The notes under the pieces are model-generated. The model saw only the letters and a program-made list of their open reading frames with translations. It did not search any database and was not told the origin of the DNA. The position numbers and the translations under genes were made by a program. DNA of 35,695 nucleotides. It comes from Arthrobacter sp. H20 (GTDB lineage: Bacteria; Actinomycetota; Actinomycetes; Actinomycetales; Micrococcaceae). Within the stretch, counting starts at the first letter, position 1. Each line of letters begins with the position of its first letter. Shown here piece by piece: positions 16,946-24,962 of this stretch. The stretch is taken from positions 58,837 to 94,531 of the forward strand of contig NZ_KI914755.1 of the NCBI RefSeq assembly GCF_000520515.1, read 5' to 3'.

Positions 16946-17824
16946 ATGATCTTTCCCCGGATGGACTCGTTGTGGGCCGGCTGCCTGAGCTACCTCGATA
17001 GTGTTCGGTTGCGTCCGGGTATCGTGCTGGTGGCTGCTGCGATAGCTGATTTTTGGTCCCTGATCTTTCCGACTGAGTGTGCCGTGTGCGGGCGCGCCTC
17101 CGTCTCGCTCTGCCTGGAGTGCCAGGCGAAGATCCGGGAAGCCACGGTGCACCCGTTCAGGGCTGACGGAGCGGCGCCTGCGCTACCGCAGGCTGACAGG
17201 CCGGCTTTGTCCACCGCCGACTCGAACTGCCTGGAATCGCTGCCTGTCACAGCTGCCGGGCACTACCGGGCAACTCTGGCTCGGCTGATCCTGGCCTATA
17301 AGTCTCATCACCGAACAGATATCGTCAGACCACTGCAGGCAGCGCTCGCTTCCGCATTGCACGCCGCGGTGAATGAGCTGCGACGTGGCGGTGAACCAGC
17401 CCAGATTCTCTTGGTGCCGGCGCCGCCGAAAGGCAGGTCGATGCGACGGCGGGGCTATGATCCGGTAGCGGTGCTCCTCAACGGATTGGAGAGAAGGGGT
17501 GAGCTGCCAGCCGGCTGCCAGCAAGCCCGGTTGGTGAGGTACCCGGGCGCCGTCGGTCAGATTGGGCCGCTCCTTGAGGGGCGCAATCGTCCACAGCATC
17601 AAAAGGGACTCGGCCGCTCTCAACGACGCGCCAACGTCCGCTTCACCATGACTGAGCGAAGGACGAGGGACAGCGTGCAGTCGGCCGTGTGCCTCGTGGT
17701 TGACGATGTGCTGACCACCGGTGCAACCATCGCCGAGGTAACCCGGGTACTCCGGCTCGGCGGAGCCCGCGTCGTCGGAGGCGTAGTTGTCGCCGCCACA
17801 GCCCCGCCATCGGGTGCCGAGTGA
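16946..17824 (+). CDS. ComFC-like phosphoribosyltransferase-family protein
   Basis: 292 residues (an alternative ATG at 16961 gives 287; neither start has a good ribosome site). N-terminal zinc-ribbon-like cysteines in PTECAVCGRASVSLCLEC, then LARLILAYKSHHRTDIV, LVPAPPKGRSMRRRGYDPV, and the PRPP-binding loop CLVVDDVLTTGATIAEV. This is the ComF/GntX architecture. In competent bacteria ComFC takes part in DNA uptake and transformation; no other com genes are in this window. It lies downstream of lpqB, as is usual in Micrococcales, after a 91-base gap holding the palindrome TGTGCGCACA (16886-16895). Confidence 0.88.
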   Translation: MIFPRMDSLWAGCLSYLDSVRLRPGIVLVAAAIADFWSLIFPTECAVCGRASVSLCLECQAKIREATVHPFRADGAAPALPQADRPALSTADSNCLESLPVTAAGHYRATLARLILAYKSHHRTDIVRPLQAALASALHAAVNELRRGGEPAQILLVPAPPKGRSMRRRGYDPVAVLLNGLERRGELPAGCQQARLVRYPGAVGQIGPLLEGRNRPQHQKGLGRSQRRANVRFTMTERRTRDSVQSAVCLVVDDVLTTGATIAEVTRVLRLGGARVVGGVVVAATAPPSGAE

Positions 17825-17927
17825 ACTTTTTCGAAAAAACTACCCGTGAAGGATGAATATTGGAGGTGTGTGAACTAACGTGAAGTATGGATATCCCGAC
17901 ACGAACAGGTATCCGTCGACAGCGGCT

Positions 17928-17953
17928 GGAAGCACTACACCCCGGCCGCTGTT
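17928..17953 (+). promoter_or_regulatory. Possible SigH/SigR-type promoter of hpf
   Basis: GGAAG at 17928-17932, an 18-base spacer, then GTT at 17951-17953. The known SigR/SigH consensus is GGAAT-N18-GTT, so four of five -35 bases, the spacer and the -10 core match. Initiation would be ~25 bases before the hpf start codon. Confidence 0.35.
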
Positions 17954-17982
17954 GTGTCACCTAAGCGATTTTGGAGGGCACC

Positions 17983-18711
17983 ATGGAGTTTTTGATCAGT
18001 GGTCGAAATCTGTCAGTTTCGGACCGTTTTCGTGAGTACGCTGAGGAGAAGATCGACAAGATCGAGCAGCTTGGCGATAAGGTACAGCGGCTGGAGGCGA
18101 AAGTCACCAAGGAGCCCAATGCGCGCAACGCTGACAGCTCACTCACCGTTGAACTCACCGTCCTGGGTAAGGGAGCCGTGATCCGGGCTGAGGCATCAGC
18201 AGCTGACAAGTTTGCAGCATTCGACCTCGCCTACAGCAAACTGCTGGAAAGACTCCGACGTGCCCGAGACCGGCGGAAGGTGCACCATGGGCGCCATACG
18301 CCAACGGCCGTCCGTGAAGCAACAGCTGGTCTTGAACCCGCAAGTACCACCGCCCCGCTCTATCTGGCGGTACAGTCCACCGAGGTTCCACCCACGGCTG
18401 GCGACAGCGTCCCTGACGCCTATGAGATTGAGAACGACATCCCGGCGGGCGACTCGCCGGTGCTGATTCGTCGTAAGGTCTTTTCGGGCACCCCGATGGC
18501 TCTCGAGGACGCTGTGGACAATATGGAGCTGGTGGGACACGATTTCTACCTCTTTGTTGATTCAGCCACTGGAGCACCATCGGTTGCCTACCGCCGGCAA
18601 GGCTGGACCTACGGTGTGATCACCCTGGATGCCCGATGCGCTGAGGGAACCGAGGATCCGCATGAGGAGCTGCTGGCTTACCGGGCCCGGGAGGCCGCGG
18701 CCTCGGCCTAA
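17983..18711 (+). CDS. hpf: Long ribosome hibernation promoting factor HPF
   Basis: 242 residues, the long form. The N-terminal S30AE domain (1-100) begins MEFLISGRNLSVSDRFREYAEEKI. A ~70-residue linker leads to the C-terminal dimerisation domain (about 165-225), with SPVLIRRKVFSGTPMALEDAVDNMELVGHDFYLFVD. Long HPF binds the 30S decoding region and pairs two 70S particles into 100S dimers in stationary phase or stress. GGAGG at 17973-17977 is five bases before the ATG, which rules out the in-frame TTG at 17971. The linker is Ala/Thr/Pro-rich. Confidence 0.95.
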   Translation: MEFLISGRNLSVSDRFREYAEEKIDKIEQLGDKVQRLEAKVTKEPNARNADSSLTVELTVLGKGAVIRAEASAADKFAAFDLAYSKLLERLRRARDRRKVHHGRHTPTAVREATAGLEPASTTAPLYLAVQSTEVPPTAGDSVPDAYEIENDIPAGDSPVLIRRKVFSGTPMALEDAVDNMELVGHDFYLFVDSATGAPSVAYRRQGWTYGVITLDARCAEGTEDPHEELLAYRAREAAASA

Positions 18712-18733
18712 CCTGCTGCGGGAGTCACTCACG

Positions 18734-18745
18734 TAGGGTCAAAGA
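18734..18745 (+). promoter_or_regulatory. Putative leaderless -10 element of ycaQ
   Basis: TAGGGT at 18734-18739 is followed by six bases and the ATG at 18746; no ribosome site is present. The spacing equals that of three other genes in the window. No convincing -35 is seen. Confidence 0.5.
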
Positions 18746-19957
18746 ATGACAACAGTCCTCTCCCTGTCCCAGGCTCGGCGTATTGCACTTGGAGCACAGG
18801 GATTGGCAAAGGTAAGGCCCACCGGCCTCGCTTCGGCGAGGCAGGTGGGCCTTACCTTTAACCGCCTGTACCTGCTACAGATCGACTCGGTGAATGTGCT
18901 CGCGCGCAGCCACTACCTTCCCCTGTTTGCGAGGCTGGGACAGTACGATCGGGCACACCTCGATCGGCTGGCCAGCAAACACCCGAGGAAGATGGTCGAG
19001 TATTGGGCCCACGAAGCAAGCTTCATCCGCCCTGACCTTTTCCCCTATCTGCGCCCACTGCAGGAGCGGCGGTGGGTAGGAGCCAGTTCGGTGCCGGGGG
19101 CGCTCAGGGAATCGCTGCGCTCCCGTATCCGGGAGGTGCTTGCCGCCAGCTTGCCCCTGACCGCTTCGCAACTGCAACGTCGGCTGGGACATGCTGAAGT
19201 CCGCAGGGCCGACCAGTGGGGCTGGAACTGGAATTCAGTGAAGCGGGTCCTCGAGGACATGTTCGAGCGGGGACAGGTCTCGGCGGCCGGACGAACCGCT
19301 TCGTTCGAACGCCTGTATGCGCTGACTGAGCGCGTGATGCCTGACCCCGAGTACGCAGGCACGCAGGTAGACCCCTCAGATGCCTACCTGTTTCTCACTG
19401 AGCTCTCGGCCCGTGCCCAAGGGATAGGAACACTCAAGTGCTTTGCCGACTATTTCCGCCTGCCGTTGAAGCCGACGTCGACGGCGGTCGACAGGCTGAT
19501 CGCACAGGGGCACCTGGAGCGGGTCACCATCAACGGGTGGGAAAGACCAGCTTTCCGCCACGTTGAATCGGTACTGCCGAGGCGAGCCAGGGGAAGGGCG
19601 TTGCTGAGCCCGTTCGACTCGATGGTTTTCGAACGTCGCAGACTTTCAGCACTCTTCGGCTTCGATTACCGGATCGAAATCTACACTCCGGCCGCAGCCC
19701 GGCGCTACGGCTACTACGTGTTGCCGTTCCTCCTGCGGGAGACGATGGCCGCGCGGGTAGACCTCAAAGCCGACCGGGCTGCGAGCAAGCTTCTCGTCCG
19801 CGGTAGCCACAGCGAGCCGGGTGCACCGGCTGATACTGCGGCCGAGCTGGCGGCCGAGCTGCGGCTCATGGCCACCTGGCTAGGGCTCGACGACGTGGTC
19901 GTCGAGCAAAATGGCGATCTGGCGGCCGCGCTGAAGCTGGCAGTTTCCCTCGAATAG
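18746..19957 (+). CDS. YcaQ/AlkZ-family DNA glycosylase (HTH_42)
   Basis: 403 residues, normal length for the winged-helix HTH_42 family. Members excise alkylated bases and unhook interstrand crosslinks. The catalytic loop LLQIDSVNVLARSHY carries a Gln-x-Asp motif (Gln45, Asp47), the YcaQ type; the AlkZ type has Gln-x-Gln. Further landmarks are YWAHEASFIRPDLFP, RRADQWGWNWNSVKRVLEDMFERG, SPFDSMVFERRR and FDYRIEIYTPAAARRYGYYVLPFL. The start lies 34 bases after hpf and appears leaderless. Codons 21-38 encode a long UUCG-capped hairpin, between two conserved stretches of the protein, so it is inside the reading frame and not upstream of it. Confidence 0.9.
   Translation: MTTVLSLSQARRIALGAQGLAKVRPTGLASARQVGLTFNRLYLLQIDSVNVLARSHYLPLFARLGQYDRAHLDRLASKHPRKMVEYWAHEASFIRPDLFPYLRPLQERRWVGASSVPGALRESLRSRIREVLAASLPLTASQLQRRLGHAEVRRADQWGWNWNSVKRVLEDMFERGQVSAAGRTASFERLYALTERVMPDPEYAGTQVDPSDAYLFLTELSARAQGIGTLKCFADYFRLPLKPTSTAVDRLIAQGHLERVTINGWERPAFRHVESVLPRRARGRALLSPFDSMVFERRRLSALFGFDYRIEIYTPAAARRYGYYVLPFLLRETMAARVDLKADRAASKLLVRGSHSEPGAPADTAAELAAELRLMATWLGLDDVVVEQNGDLAAALKLAVSLE
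18808..18859 (+). repeat. Long UUCG-capped inverted repeat inside ycaQ
   Basis: Outer arms 18808-18823 and 18844-18859 pair perfectly over 16 bases. After a single G-A mismatch (18824/18843), arms 18825-18831 and 18836-18842 pair over seven more. The loop is C(TTCG)G, an extra-stable tetraloop. The outside edges are AAAGG and CCTTT, as in bidirectional intrinsic terminators, but only three T residues follow. It covers ycaQ codons 21-38 and lies 97 bases after the hpf stop. Confidence 0.95.
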
Positions 19958-19976
19958 CTGGCTGGAGGGCATCGGC

Positions 19977-20007
19977 TCGACAGGACAAGTCCTCTCTCCC
20001 GTAGACT
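19977..20007 (+). promoter_or_regulatory. Possible secA promoter
   Basis: TCGACA at 19977-19982 (five of six to TTGACA) and TAGACT at 20002-20007, with a rather long 19-base spacer. Initiation near 20014 would give a leader of about 40 bases with GGGAG ahead of the GTG start. Confidence 0.35.
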
Positions 20008-20052
20008 GAACAGGCCAGATTTCGGCGCACCTAAGATTGGGAGCAAATACCA

Positions 20053-22794
20053 GTGCCATCACTTCTTGAACGAGTCCTCCGCACCGGCGATAAGAAGACA
20101 CTGAAGAAACTCCGAAACTACGCTGACGCCATCAACGTCCTTGAGGACGAGTTTCGCGAGATGAGCGACGAGGATCTTAGAGGTGAGGCCGACAAGCTGA
20201 AGCAGCGCTTCGCCGACGGCGAGACCCTGGAGGCGCTGCTGCCGGAAGCATTCGCCGCGGTGCGGGAGGCTTCAGGCCGGACCCTGAAGCTACGGCAGTT
20301 CGACGTCCAGTTGATGGGCGGCGCCGCCCTGCACCTAGGTAATATCGCCGAGATGAAGACTGGAGAGGGCAAGACGCTGGTAGCGGTAGCCCCAGCCTTC
20401 CTCAACGCGCTTTCCGGAAAAGGCGTCCACATTGTCACCACCAACGACTATCTCGCTGAGTACCAGTCGGAGCTCATGGGCCGGGTCTTCCGCTTCCTCG
20501 GGATGACCTGTGGCTGCATCCTGTCCAAGCAGGACCCAGCCACCCGGCGCGAACAGTACAACGCTGACGTCACCTACGGGACTAACAACGAGTTTGGGTT
20601 CGATTACCTGCGCGACAACATGGCCTGGAGTGCAACCGAGTTGGTGCAGCGCGGCCACAACTTCGCCATCGTCGATGAGGTTGACTCGATCCTGATTGAT
20701 GAGGCGCGGACACCGTTGATCATTTCGGGGCAAGCCTCCGGCGACGTCAACCGGTGGTACACCGAATTTTCCAAGGTGGTGAAGAAACTCGCGATTGACA
20801 CTGACTACGAGGTCGACGAGAAGAAGCGCACCGTCGGGGTGCTCGAGGACGGGATAGAGAAGGTCGAGGACTATCTCGGTATCCAGAACCTCTACGAATC
20901 AGCCAACACCCCGCTGATCGGGTTTCTGAACAACGCCATTAAAGCCAAAGAGCTGTTCAAGAAGGACAAGGATTACGTAGTCCTCAATGGTGAGGTCATG
21001 ATCGTCGATGAGCACACCGGCCGTATCCTTGCCGGGCGACGTTACAACGAGGGCATGCACCAGGCCATCGAGGCAAAAGAGGGTGTCGACATCAAGGCTG
21101 AGAACCAGACCCTCGCCACTGTCACCCTGCAGAACTACTTCCGGCTCTACGAGACACTCTCAGGCATGACCGGTACGGCCGAGACCGAGGCCGCCGAGTT
21201 CATGGCGACCTACAAGCTCGGCGTGGTGCCCATCCCCACCAACCGGGCCATGGTGCGCGCAGACCTGTCTGACTTGATCTACAAAAACGAGATCGCCAAG
21301 TTCGACGCGGTTGTCAAGGACATCGTGGAACGCCATGAAACTGGCCAACCCGTTCTGGTCGGCACCACCAGCGTCGAGAAGAGTGAGTACCTGTCGAAGC
21401 AGCTCGCCAAGGCTGGTATTCGCCACGAAGTGCTGAACGCCAAGAACCACTCGCGGGAGGCGGCCATCGTGGCCCAGGCCGGGCGCAAGGGAGCCGTCAC
21501 AGTCGCTACCAACATGGCCGGTCGCGGCACCGACATTATGCTCGGCGGCAACGCCGAGTTCAACGCCATCGCCGAATTGGAAAAGCGGGGCCTGAGTCCA
21601 GCTGACAATCCCGACGAGTACGAAAGTCAGTGGCCTGATGCTCTGACTGCCGCGCGGGATTCGGTGGAGTCTGAGCACAACGAGGTCCGGGAACTCGGCG
21701 GGCTGTATGTGCTTGGCACTGAACGGCATGAGTCGCGGCGAATCGACAATCAGCTCCGCGGGCGTTCCGGACGCCAGGGCGATCCAGGCCGGTCGCGCTT
21801 CTATCTGTCGCTCACTGATGACCTGATGCGGCTGTTCAACTCAGGAGCAGCCGAACGCATCATGAACAGCTCGACCATGCCCGACGACGTCGCGCTGGAA
21901 TCAAAGTTGGTCTCCAAAGCGATCGAAAGCGCCCAGGGCCAGGTAGAGGGTCGTAACGCCGAGCAGCGCAAGAACGTTCTCAAGTACGACGACGTCCTGA
22001 ACCGCCAGCGCGAGGCGATCTACGGGGATCGCCGTCGTATCCTCGAGGGTGGCGACCTGCATGAGAAGGTCAGCTTCTTCCTCGAGGACGTCGTGACGGC
22101 GATGGTTGACGAAACCACCGCCCAAGGCCATGGCGACGACTGGGACTACGAGCAGCTGTGGACCAATCTGCGGACGCTGTACCCGATCAGCCTCACCATT
22201 GACGAAGTCCTTGATGAAGCAGGTGGACCGTCAAAGGTCACCAGAGATTTCCTCCACGCCGAGATTCTGTCGGACGCGAAGCTCGCCTATGAGACCCGTG
22301 AGCAGGCGCTGGGAGAGCAGACCATGCGCGAGCTGGAACGCCGAGTGGTCCTCTCCGTCATTGGGCGTAAATGGCAGGAACACCTGTACGAGATGGACTA
22401 CCTCAAGGAAGGAATCGGGTTGCGCGCCATGGCCCAGCGCGATCCCCTGGTCGAGTACCAGCGTGAAGGGTTCATCCTGTTCCAGGCGATGATGGAAGCG
22501 ATCCGGGAAGAAAGCGTGGGTTTCCTGTTCAACCTCGAAGTCGAGGTATCTGCTCCGGCGCCAACCGGGCTCCCAGGAGTTGCGGACGGCCGCGGGCTGG
22601 TGCAGGGTCCAACAATCAGGGCTGCGGGCCTTGACGCTCCTCAAAAGCCAGCGACCCTTAGCTTCTCAGCACCCAACGATCAGGGCGAGGTGGAAACCCG
22701 CGTGGAGAAGCGCGCAGCTTCAGCCAAGACCGCTGAATCCAATGGTGGCACCCGGGCCGAAGTCCGTGCCGCAGCCAAGCGCAAAAAGAAGTAA
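20053..22794 (+). CDS. secA: Preprotein translocase ATPase SecA
   Basis: 913 residues from a GTG. The motor of the Sec pathway, which pushes unfolded preproteins through SecYEG. Walker A is MKTGEGKT (Lys107) and Walker B is [16 protein letters not shown] (Asp208-Glu209). The preprotein-binding domain follows, then NBD2 with [14 protein letters not shown] and the [13 protein letters not shown] finger, then the helical scaffold and wing ([11 protein letters not shown]). The C-terminus is a Lys/Arg tail without the CxCxxxHC zinc motif, as in other actinobacterial SecA1 proteins. Only three bases separate its stop from that of the convergent Rv3235-family gene. Confidence 0.98.
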   Translation: MPSLLERVLRTGDKKTLKKLRNYADAINVLEDEFREMSDEDLRGEADKLKQRFADGETLEALLPEAFAAVREASGRTLKLRQFDVQLMGGAALHLGNIAEMKTGEGKTLVAVAPAFLNALSGKGVHIVTTNDYLAEYQSELMGRVFRFLGMTCGCILSKQDPATRREQYNADVTYGTNNEFGFDYLRDNMAWSATELVQRGHNFAIVDEVDSILIDEARTPLIISGQASGDVNRWYTEFSKVVKKLAIDTDYEVDEKKRTVGVLEDGIEKVEDYLGIQNLYESANTPLIGFLNNAIKAKELFKKDKDYVVLNGEVMIVDEHTGRILAGRRYNEGMHQAIEAKEGVDIKAENQTLATVTLQNYFRLYETLSGMTGTAETEAAEFMATYKLGVVPIPTNRAMVRADLSDLIYKNEIAKFDAVVKDIVERHETGQPVLVGTTSVEKSEYLSKQLAKAGIRHEVLNAKNHSREAAIVAQAGRKGAVTVATNMAGRGTDIMLGGNAEFNAIAELEKRGLSPADNPDEYESQWPDALTAARDSVESEHNEVRELGGLYVLGTERHESRRIDNQLRGRSGRQGDPGRSRFYLSLTDDLMRLFNSGAAERIMNSSTMPDDVALESKLVSKAIESAQGQVEGRNAEQRKNVLKYDDVLNRQREAIYGDRRRILEGGDLHEKVSFFLEDVVTAMVDETTAQGHGDDWDYEQLWTNLRTLYPISLTIDEVLDEAGGPSKVTRDFLHAEILSDAKLAYETREQALGEQTMRELERRVVLSVIGRKWQEHLYEMDYLKEGIGLRAMAQRDPLVEYQREGFILFQAMMEAIREESVGFLFNLEVEVSAPAPTGLPGVADGRGLVQGPTIRAAGLDAPQKPATLSFSAPNDQGEVETRVEKRAASAKTAESNGGTRAEVRAAAKRKKK

Positions 22795-22797
22795 TCC

Positions 22798-23268
22798 TTA
22801 GCCAATCTCCAGTGCAGTCACCTTCCAGTGCCCGCGCCGACGCTCCAACCTCAGGGCGACGGCGCGGGCTCTGTGGTTCTCGCAGGTGACCGCTGACGCC
22901 TCGTACACCAGAGCCGTAACACGACAGGTGCGGACCGAGCGCACTGAGACATTCCGATGCAGTAGCTGGTCAGGGCGGACGCCTGCCGGGCCGCGGTTGA
23001 GACTGCGGACCAGGTTGGCGCGGAGCTGAAGTCTCTCGTAGCTGGCTGGATCCAACCAGTCAGCCAGCTGCTGCAACGGTCGGGATCCTCCGAGCACTTC
23101 CAGTGACGCCTGCGCCACTGAGCGTGCAATCCGCTGCACCTGAGCGGTTGCAGCGATGTCCTCGGGCGGCGGGTTGTGAGGATCATCTCCGTCGTGGGCG
23201 AGGGGTGGCGCCGTACTAATTGTTGGGATGACGGTGGCGGGGCGGGGAAGCTGTGTCTGGATGGTCAT
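22798..23268 (-). CDS. Rv3235-family protein
   Basis: 156 residues. The first ~45 residues are Pro/Thr-rich. The conserved core runs from IARSVAQASLEVLGGSRPLQQLADWLDPASYERL to VRSVRTCRVTALVYEASAVTCENHRARAVALRLERRRGHWKVTALEIG. This matches the Rv3235 family, usually found near secA in actinobacteria; its function is unknown. The beta-rich end (ARAVALRLERR...WKVTALE) resembles NTF2/SnoaL-type folds, which is only an inference. GAGGG precedes the ATG by seven bases. It follows the LysM gene by 17 bases, so the two form an operon. Confidence 0.8.
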   Translation of the reverse strand: MTIQTQLPRPATVIPTISTAPPLAHDGDDPHNPPPEDIAATAQVQRIARSVAQASLEVLGGSRPLQQLADWLDPASYERLQLRANLVRSLNRGPAGVRPDQLLHRNVSVRSVRTCRVTALVYEASAVTCENHRARAVALRLERRRGHWKVTALEIG

Positions 23269-23285
23269 GATGTTCCCTCTGAGTG

Positions 23286-24017
23286 CTACCTGGCGGCTGG
23301 AGGTACCCGGAGCAACTGCCCGGGAAGTAGCAGGTCCGGATTCTCACCGATTACCCGCCAGTTCTCGTTGTGCCACTTTGGCCACGCGTCAGCGATTTCG
23401 GCGTCGGTGGCAAAGGGCCCCAGATGGGCTGCAGCGATAGTCCACAGGGTGTCCCCAGGGCCAACAACTATTCCACCAGATGGGGTGTCGGGTGACTCAG
23501 GGGACGGGCGGGTCTGGCGATTCAGCAGCGGCCTTCCGTCGACAGGAGCGGGGGCAGGTTTCCACTGTGGCGTGATGGCAGGTTCAGCTGGCGGTGCTGG
23601 CAACGGTCCCGTTGCGCTCCCGGGATCGCCGGGAGCCGACTGAGCAGCTGATGCGACGCGGTGCTCTACTGACCCGGTGGCGAGAGCGGCAGGTATCCCG
23701 CTGACAAGCTGCAGTCCCACCATGGTTGCGGCAAGCCTCTTCATGAACTGTGGGGTACAGCTGCCTGCTACTCGCGCAGCACGTAGATGACCGGCTCGGC
23801 CCAATAGCTCGCTCACGAAGGCCAGCGTAAGAGCCACTGCCCACCACCCCACGAGGACCATCCCGGCAGCCGCGGCCGCGAGCCCGAGTAAGCCCTCTAA
23901 CCGGTGGTACCCGGTGAGGGGGCCGGAGCTCGCGAGGATCATCTGCCCGCAAGCGTAGAGTCCTAGACCCAGAAGGGCTATCGACAGGACCAAGGGTGCT
24001 TCGCTGTGTCCTTTCAT
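23286..24017 (-). CDS. Membrane protein with C-terminal LysM domain
   Basis: 243 residues. Three hydrophobic segments (about 8-28, 42-70 and 95-115) precede a Pro/Ala-rich linker. A LysM domain ends the chain: IVVGPGDTLWTIAAAHLG, then WPKWHNENWRVIGENPDLLLPGQLLRVP. LysM binds N-acetylglucosamine-containing polymers, so the end should contact peptidoglycan outside the membrane. The 20-residue insert between the two LysM halves is the type found in actinobacterial secA-locus proteins. GGAG lies five bases before the chosen ATG; an out-of-frame ATG-AAA-TGA overlaps it. It is first in an operon with the Rv3235-family gene. Confidence 0.85.
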   Translation of the reverse strand: MKGHSEAPLVLSIALLGLGLYACGQMILASSGPLTGYHRLEGLLGLAAAAAGMVLVGWWAVALTLAFVSELLGRAGHLRAARVAGSCTPQFMKRLAATMVGLQLVSGIPAALATGSVEHRVASAAQSAPGDPGSATGPLPAPPAEPAITPQWKPAPAPVDGRPLLNRQTRPSPESPDTPSGGIVVGPGDTLWTIAAAHLGPFATDAEIADAWPKWHNENWRVIGENPDLLLPGQLLRVPPAAR

Positions 24018-24130
24018 TTCATCTCCAGAAAGTCGTGGCCTTAGGCGTATTTGATAAGATATAGCCCATTTGAAGCTTTTTAAGATCTTATAGCTATGTT
24101 GTACACCTGAAACCTCTTTGGTGTCTATAC
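24018..24130. other. AT-rich divergent intergenic region
   Basis: The stretch 24040-24130 is clearly AT-rich against a GC-rich background. It holds the palindrome TAAGATCTTA (24081-24090) and an inverted repeat ACACC/GGTGT flanking 12 bases (about 24103-24124). TATAAG and TATATC hexamers on the minus strand are possible -10 elements for the LysM operon. Confidence 0.5.
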
Positions 24131-24165
24131 TTGACCGGAGCTAAACGTGGCTTTAGGCTGGCCCG
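24131..24165 (+). promoter_or_regulatory. Leaderless promoter TTGACC-N17-TAGGCT
   Basis: TTGACC at 24131-24136 (five of six to consensus), a 17-base spacer and TAGGCT at 24154-24159, then six bases to the GTG at 24166. This is the best promoter in the window. It places transcription start on the GTG, consistent with the absence of a ribosome site. Confidence 0.7.
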
Positions 24166-24717
24166 GTGCGGTGGGATGCCCTGTTAGAGGATCTTCAAGC
24201 CCAGTTCGCCGCGGCCGAACTGTTGGCAGTGGAGGGCCAGATAGCCGACCAATCACGACTGGAGTTGTCCTCAGTCACGGTGATGGACCGTCTGCGTGGC
24301 CAGCTGGGCCTCGCCCTCAGGATTCGTTCCCGGAGTGGCTCCGTGTTCAGCGGGGTTCTCCGCCATGTCGGGTCGGAGTGGCTAGTGCTCGAGACCGGTT
24401 CTGGTGCAGTGATGGTCCCAGCGGCTGCCATTGGCACAGTCGACGGAATGGGGCGCCAGACAACACCTGAACGATCTCAGGTGGTAACCCGGATGGGGAT
24501 CGGAACAGTCTTTCGGGCCTTCGCCAGGGACCGGACTCTTCTGAGCGTCCAACTGTTCGCTGGTGGTGCGAAGATTGACGGCACCATCGACCGGGTCGGA
24601 AGAGATTTCCTGGAGCTCGCGGCGGTGCCACTGGGAGAACAGAGACGCACGACAAGGGTCGCAGGCGTGGTGCTGGTCCCCTTTGGCGCGGTGGAAGCGG
24701 TGCTTTCTCGCTCCTGA
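24166..24717 (+). CDS. Conserved actinobacterial protein of unknown function
   Basis: 183 residues from a leaderless GTG. It begins MRWDALLEDLQAQFAAAELL with a helical N-terminal part to about residue 45. The rest is beta-rich, with GLALRIRSRSGSVFSGVLRHVGSEWLVLETGSGAVMVPAAAIGTVDG and a second similar unit VQLFAGGAKIDGTIDRVGRDFLELAAVPL. The two halves look like a duplicated small barrel (Sm- or PRC-like), which is an inference. No signal peptide, membrane helix or catalytic motif is seen. Homologues in Arthrobacter-type genomes are annotated hypothetical. Its stop lies five bases from that of the convergent HTH gene. Confidence 0.8.
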   Translation: MRWDALLEDLQAQFAAAELLAVEGQIADQSRLELSSVTVMDRLRGQLGLALRIRSRSGSVFSGVLRHVGSEWLVLETGSGAVMVPAAAIGTVDGMGRQTTPERSQVVTRMGIGTVFRAFARDRTLLSVQLFAGGAKIDGTIDRVGRDFLELAAVPLGEQRRTTRVAGVVLVPFGAVEAVLSRS

Positions 24718-24722
24718 GGACG

Positions 24723-24962
24723 CTAGTGCGTTGTCTGTTCCCTGGCCTGTCCGGCCGATCCGTCCCTAACAGCTGCTGCAGATTTTTCATAGGCGCGCGC
24801 GATGAATTCTTCAAGGACGTGGGACTCGACCCGCCACTGCCCACGCCCACCGATCTGGATCGCGGGTAACTCACCTGACCTGACCAGTGCATAGGTCTGC
24901 GACGACGAAATGTTCAGCACCTCGCCAACATCGGCAAGGGTCAGGAATCGCTTCTCGGCCAC
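24723..24962 (-). CDS. Small MerR/excisionase-type HTH DNA-binding protein
   Basis: 79 residues from a GTG with GGAAGGCGG upstream; an ATG at 25025 would give 100 residues with a poorly conserved front. The core RFLTLADVGEVLNISSSQTYALVRSGELPAIQIGGRGQWRVESHVLEEFI is a winged HTH of the HTH_17/BldC-like kind (tyrosine and QIG..GQWRV wing). It carries no partner domain, so it is probably a small transcription regulator; no integrase is nearby, which argues against phage excisionase. The Ala-rich tail is unremarkable. Confidence 0.85.
   Translation of the reverse strand: MAEKRFLTLADVGEVLNISSSQTYALVRSGELPAIQIGGRGQWRVESHVLEEFIARAYEKSAAAVRDGSAGQAREQTTH

Noticed and set aside
17827-17838. TTTTTCGAAAAA palindrome after the ComFC-like gene
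   Set aside because: It has no loop and cannot form a useful RNA hairpin; possibly a weak A/T signal only.
22700-22794. SecA lacking its zinc-binding tail, as if truncated
   Set aside because: Actinobacterial SecA1 normally ends in a basic tail without the CxCxxxHC motif, so the protein is complete.
24723-24962. The small HTH protein as a phage excisionase
   Set aside because: No integrase, attachment site or other phage gene is nearby, and the surroundings are core genes.
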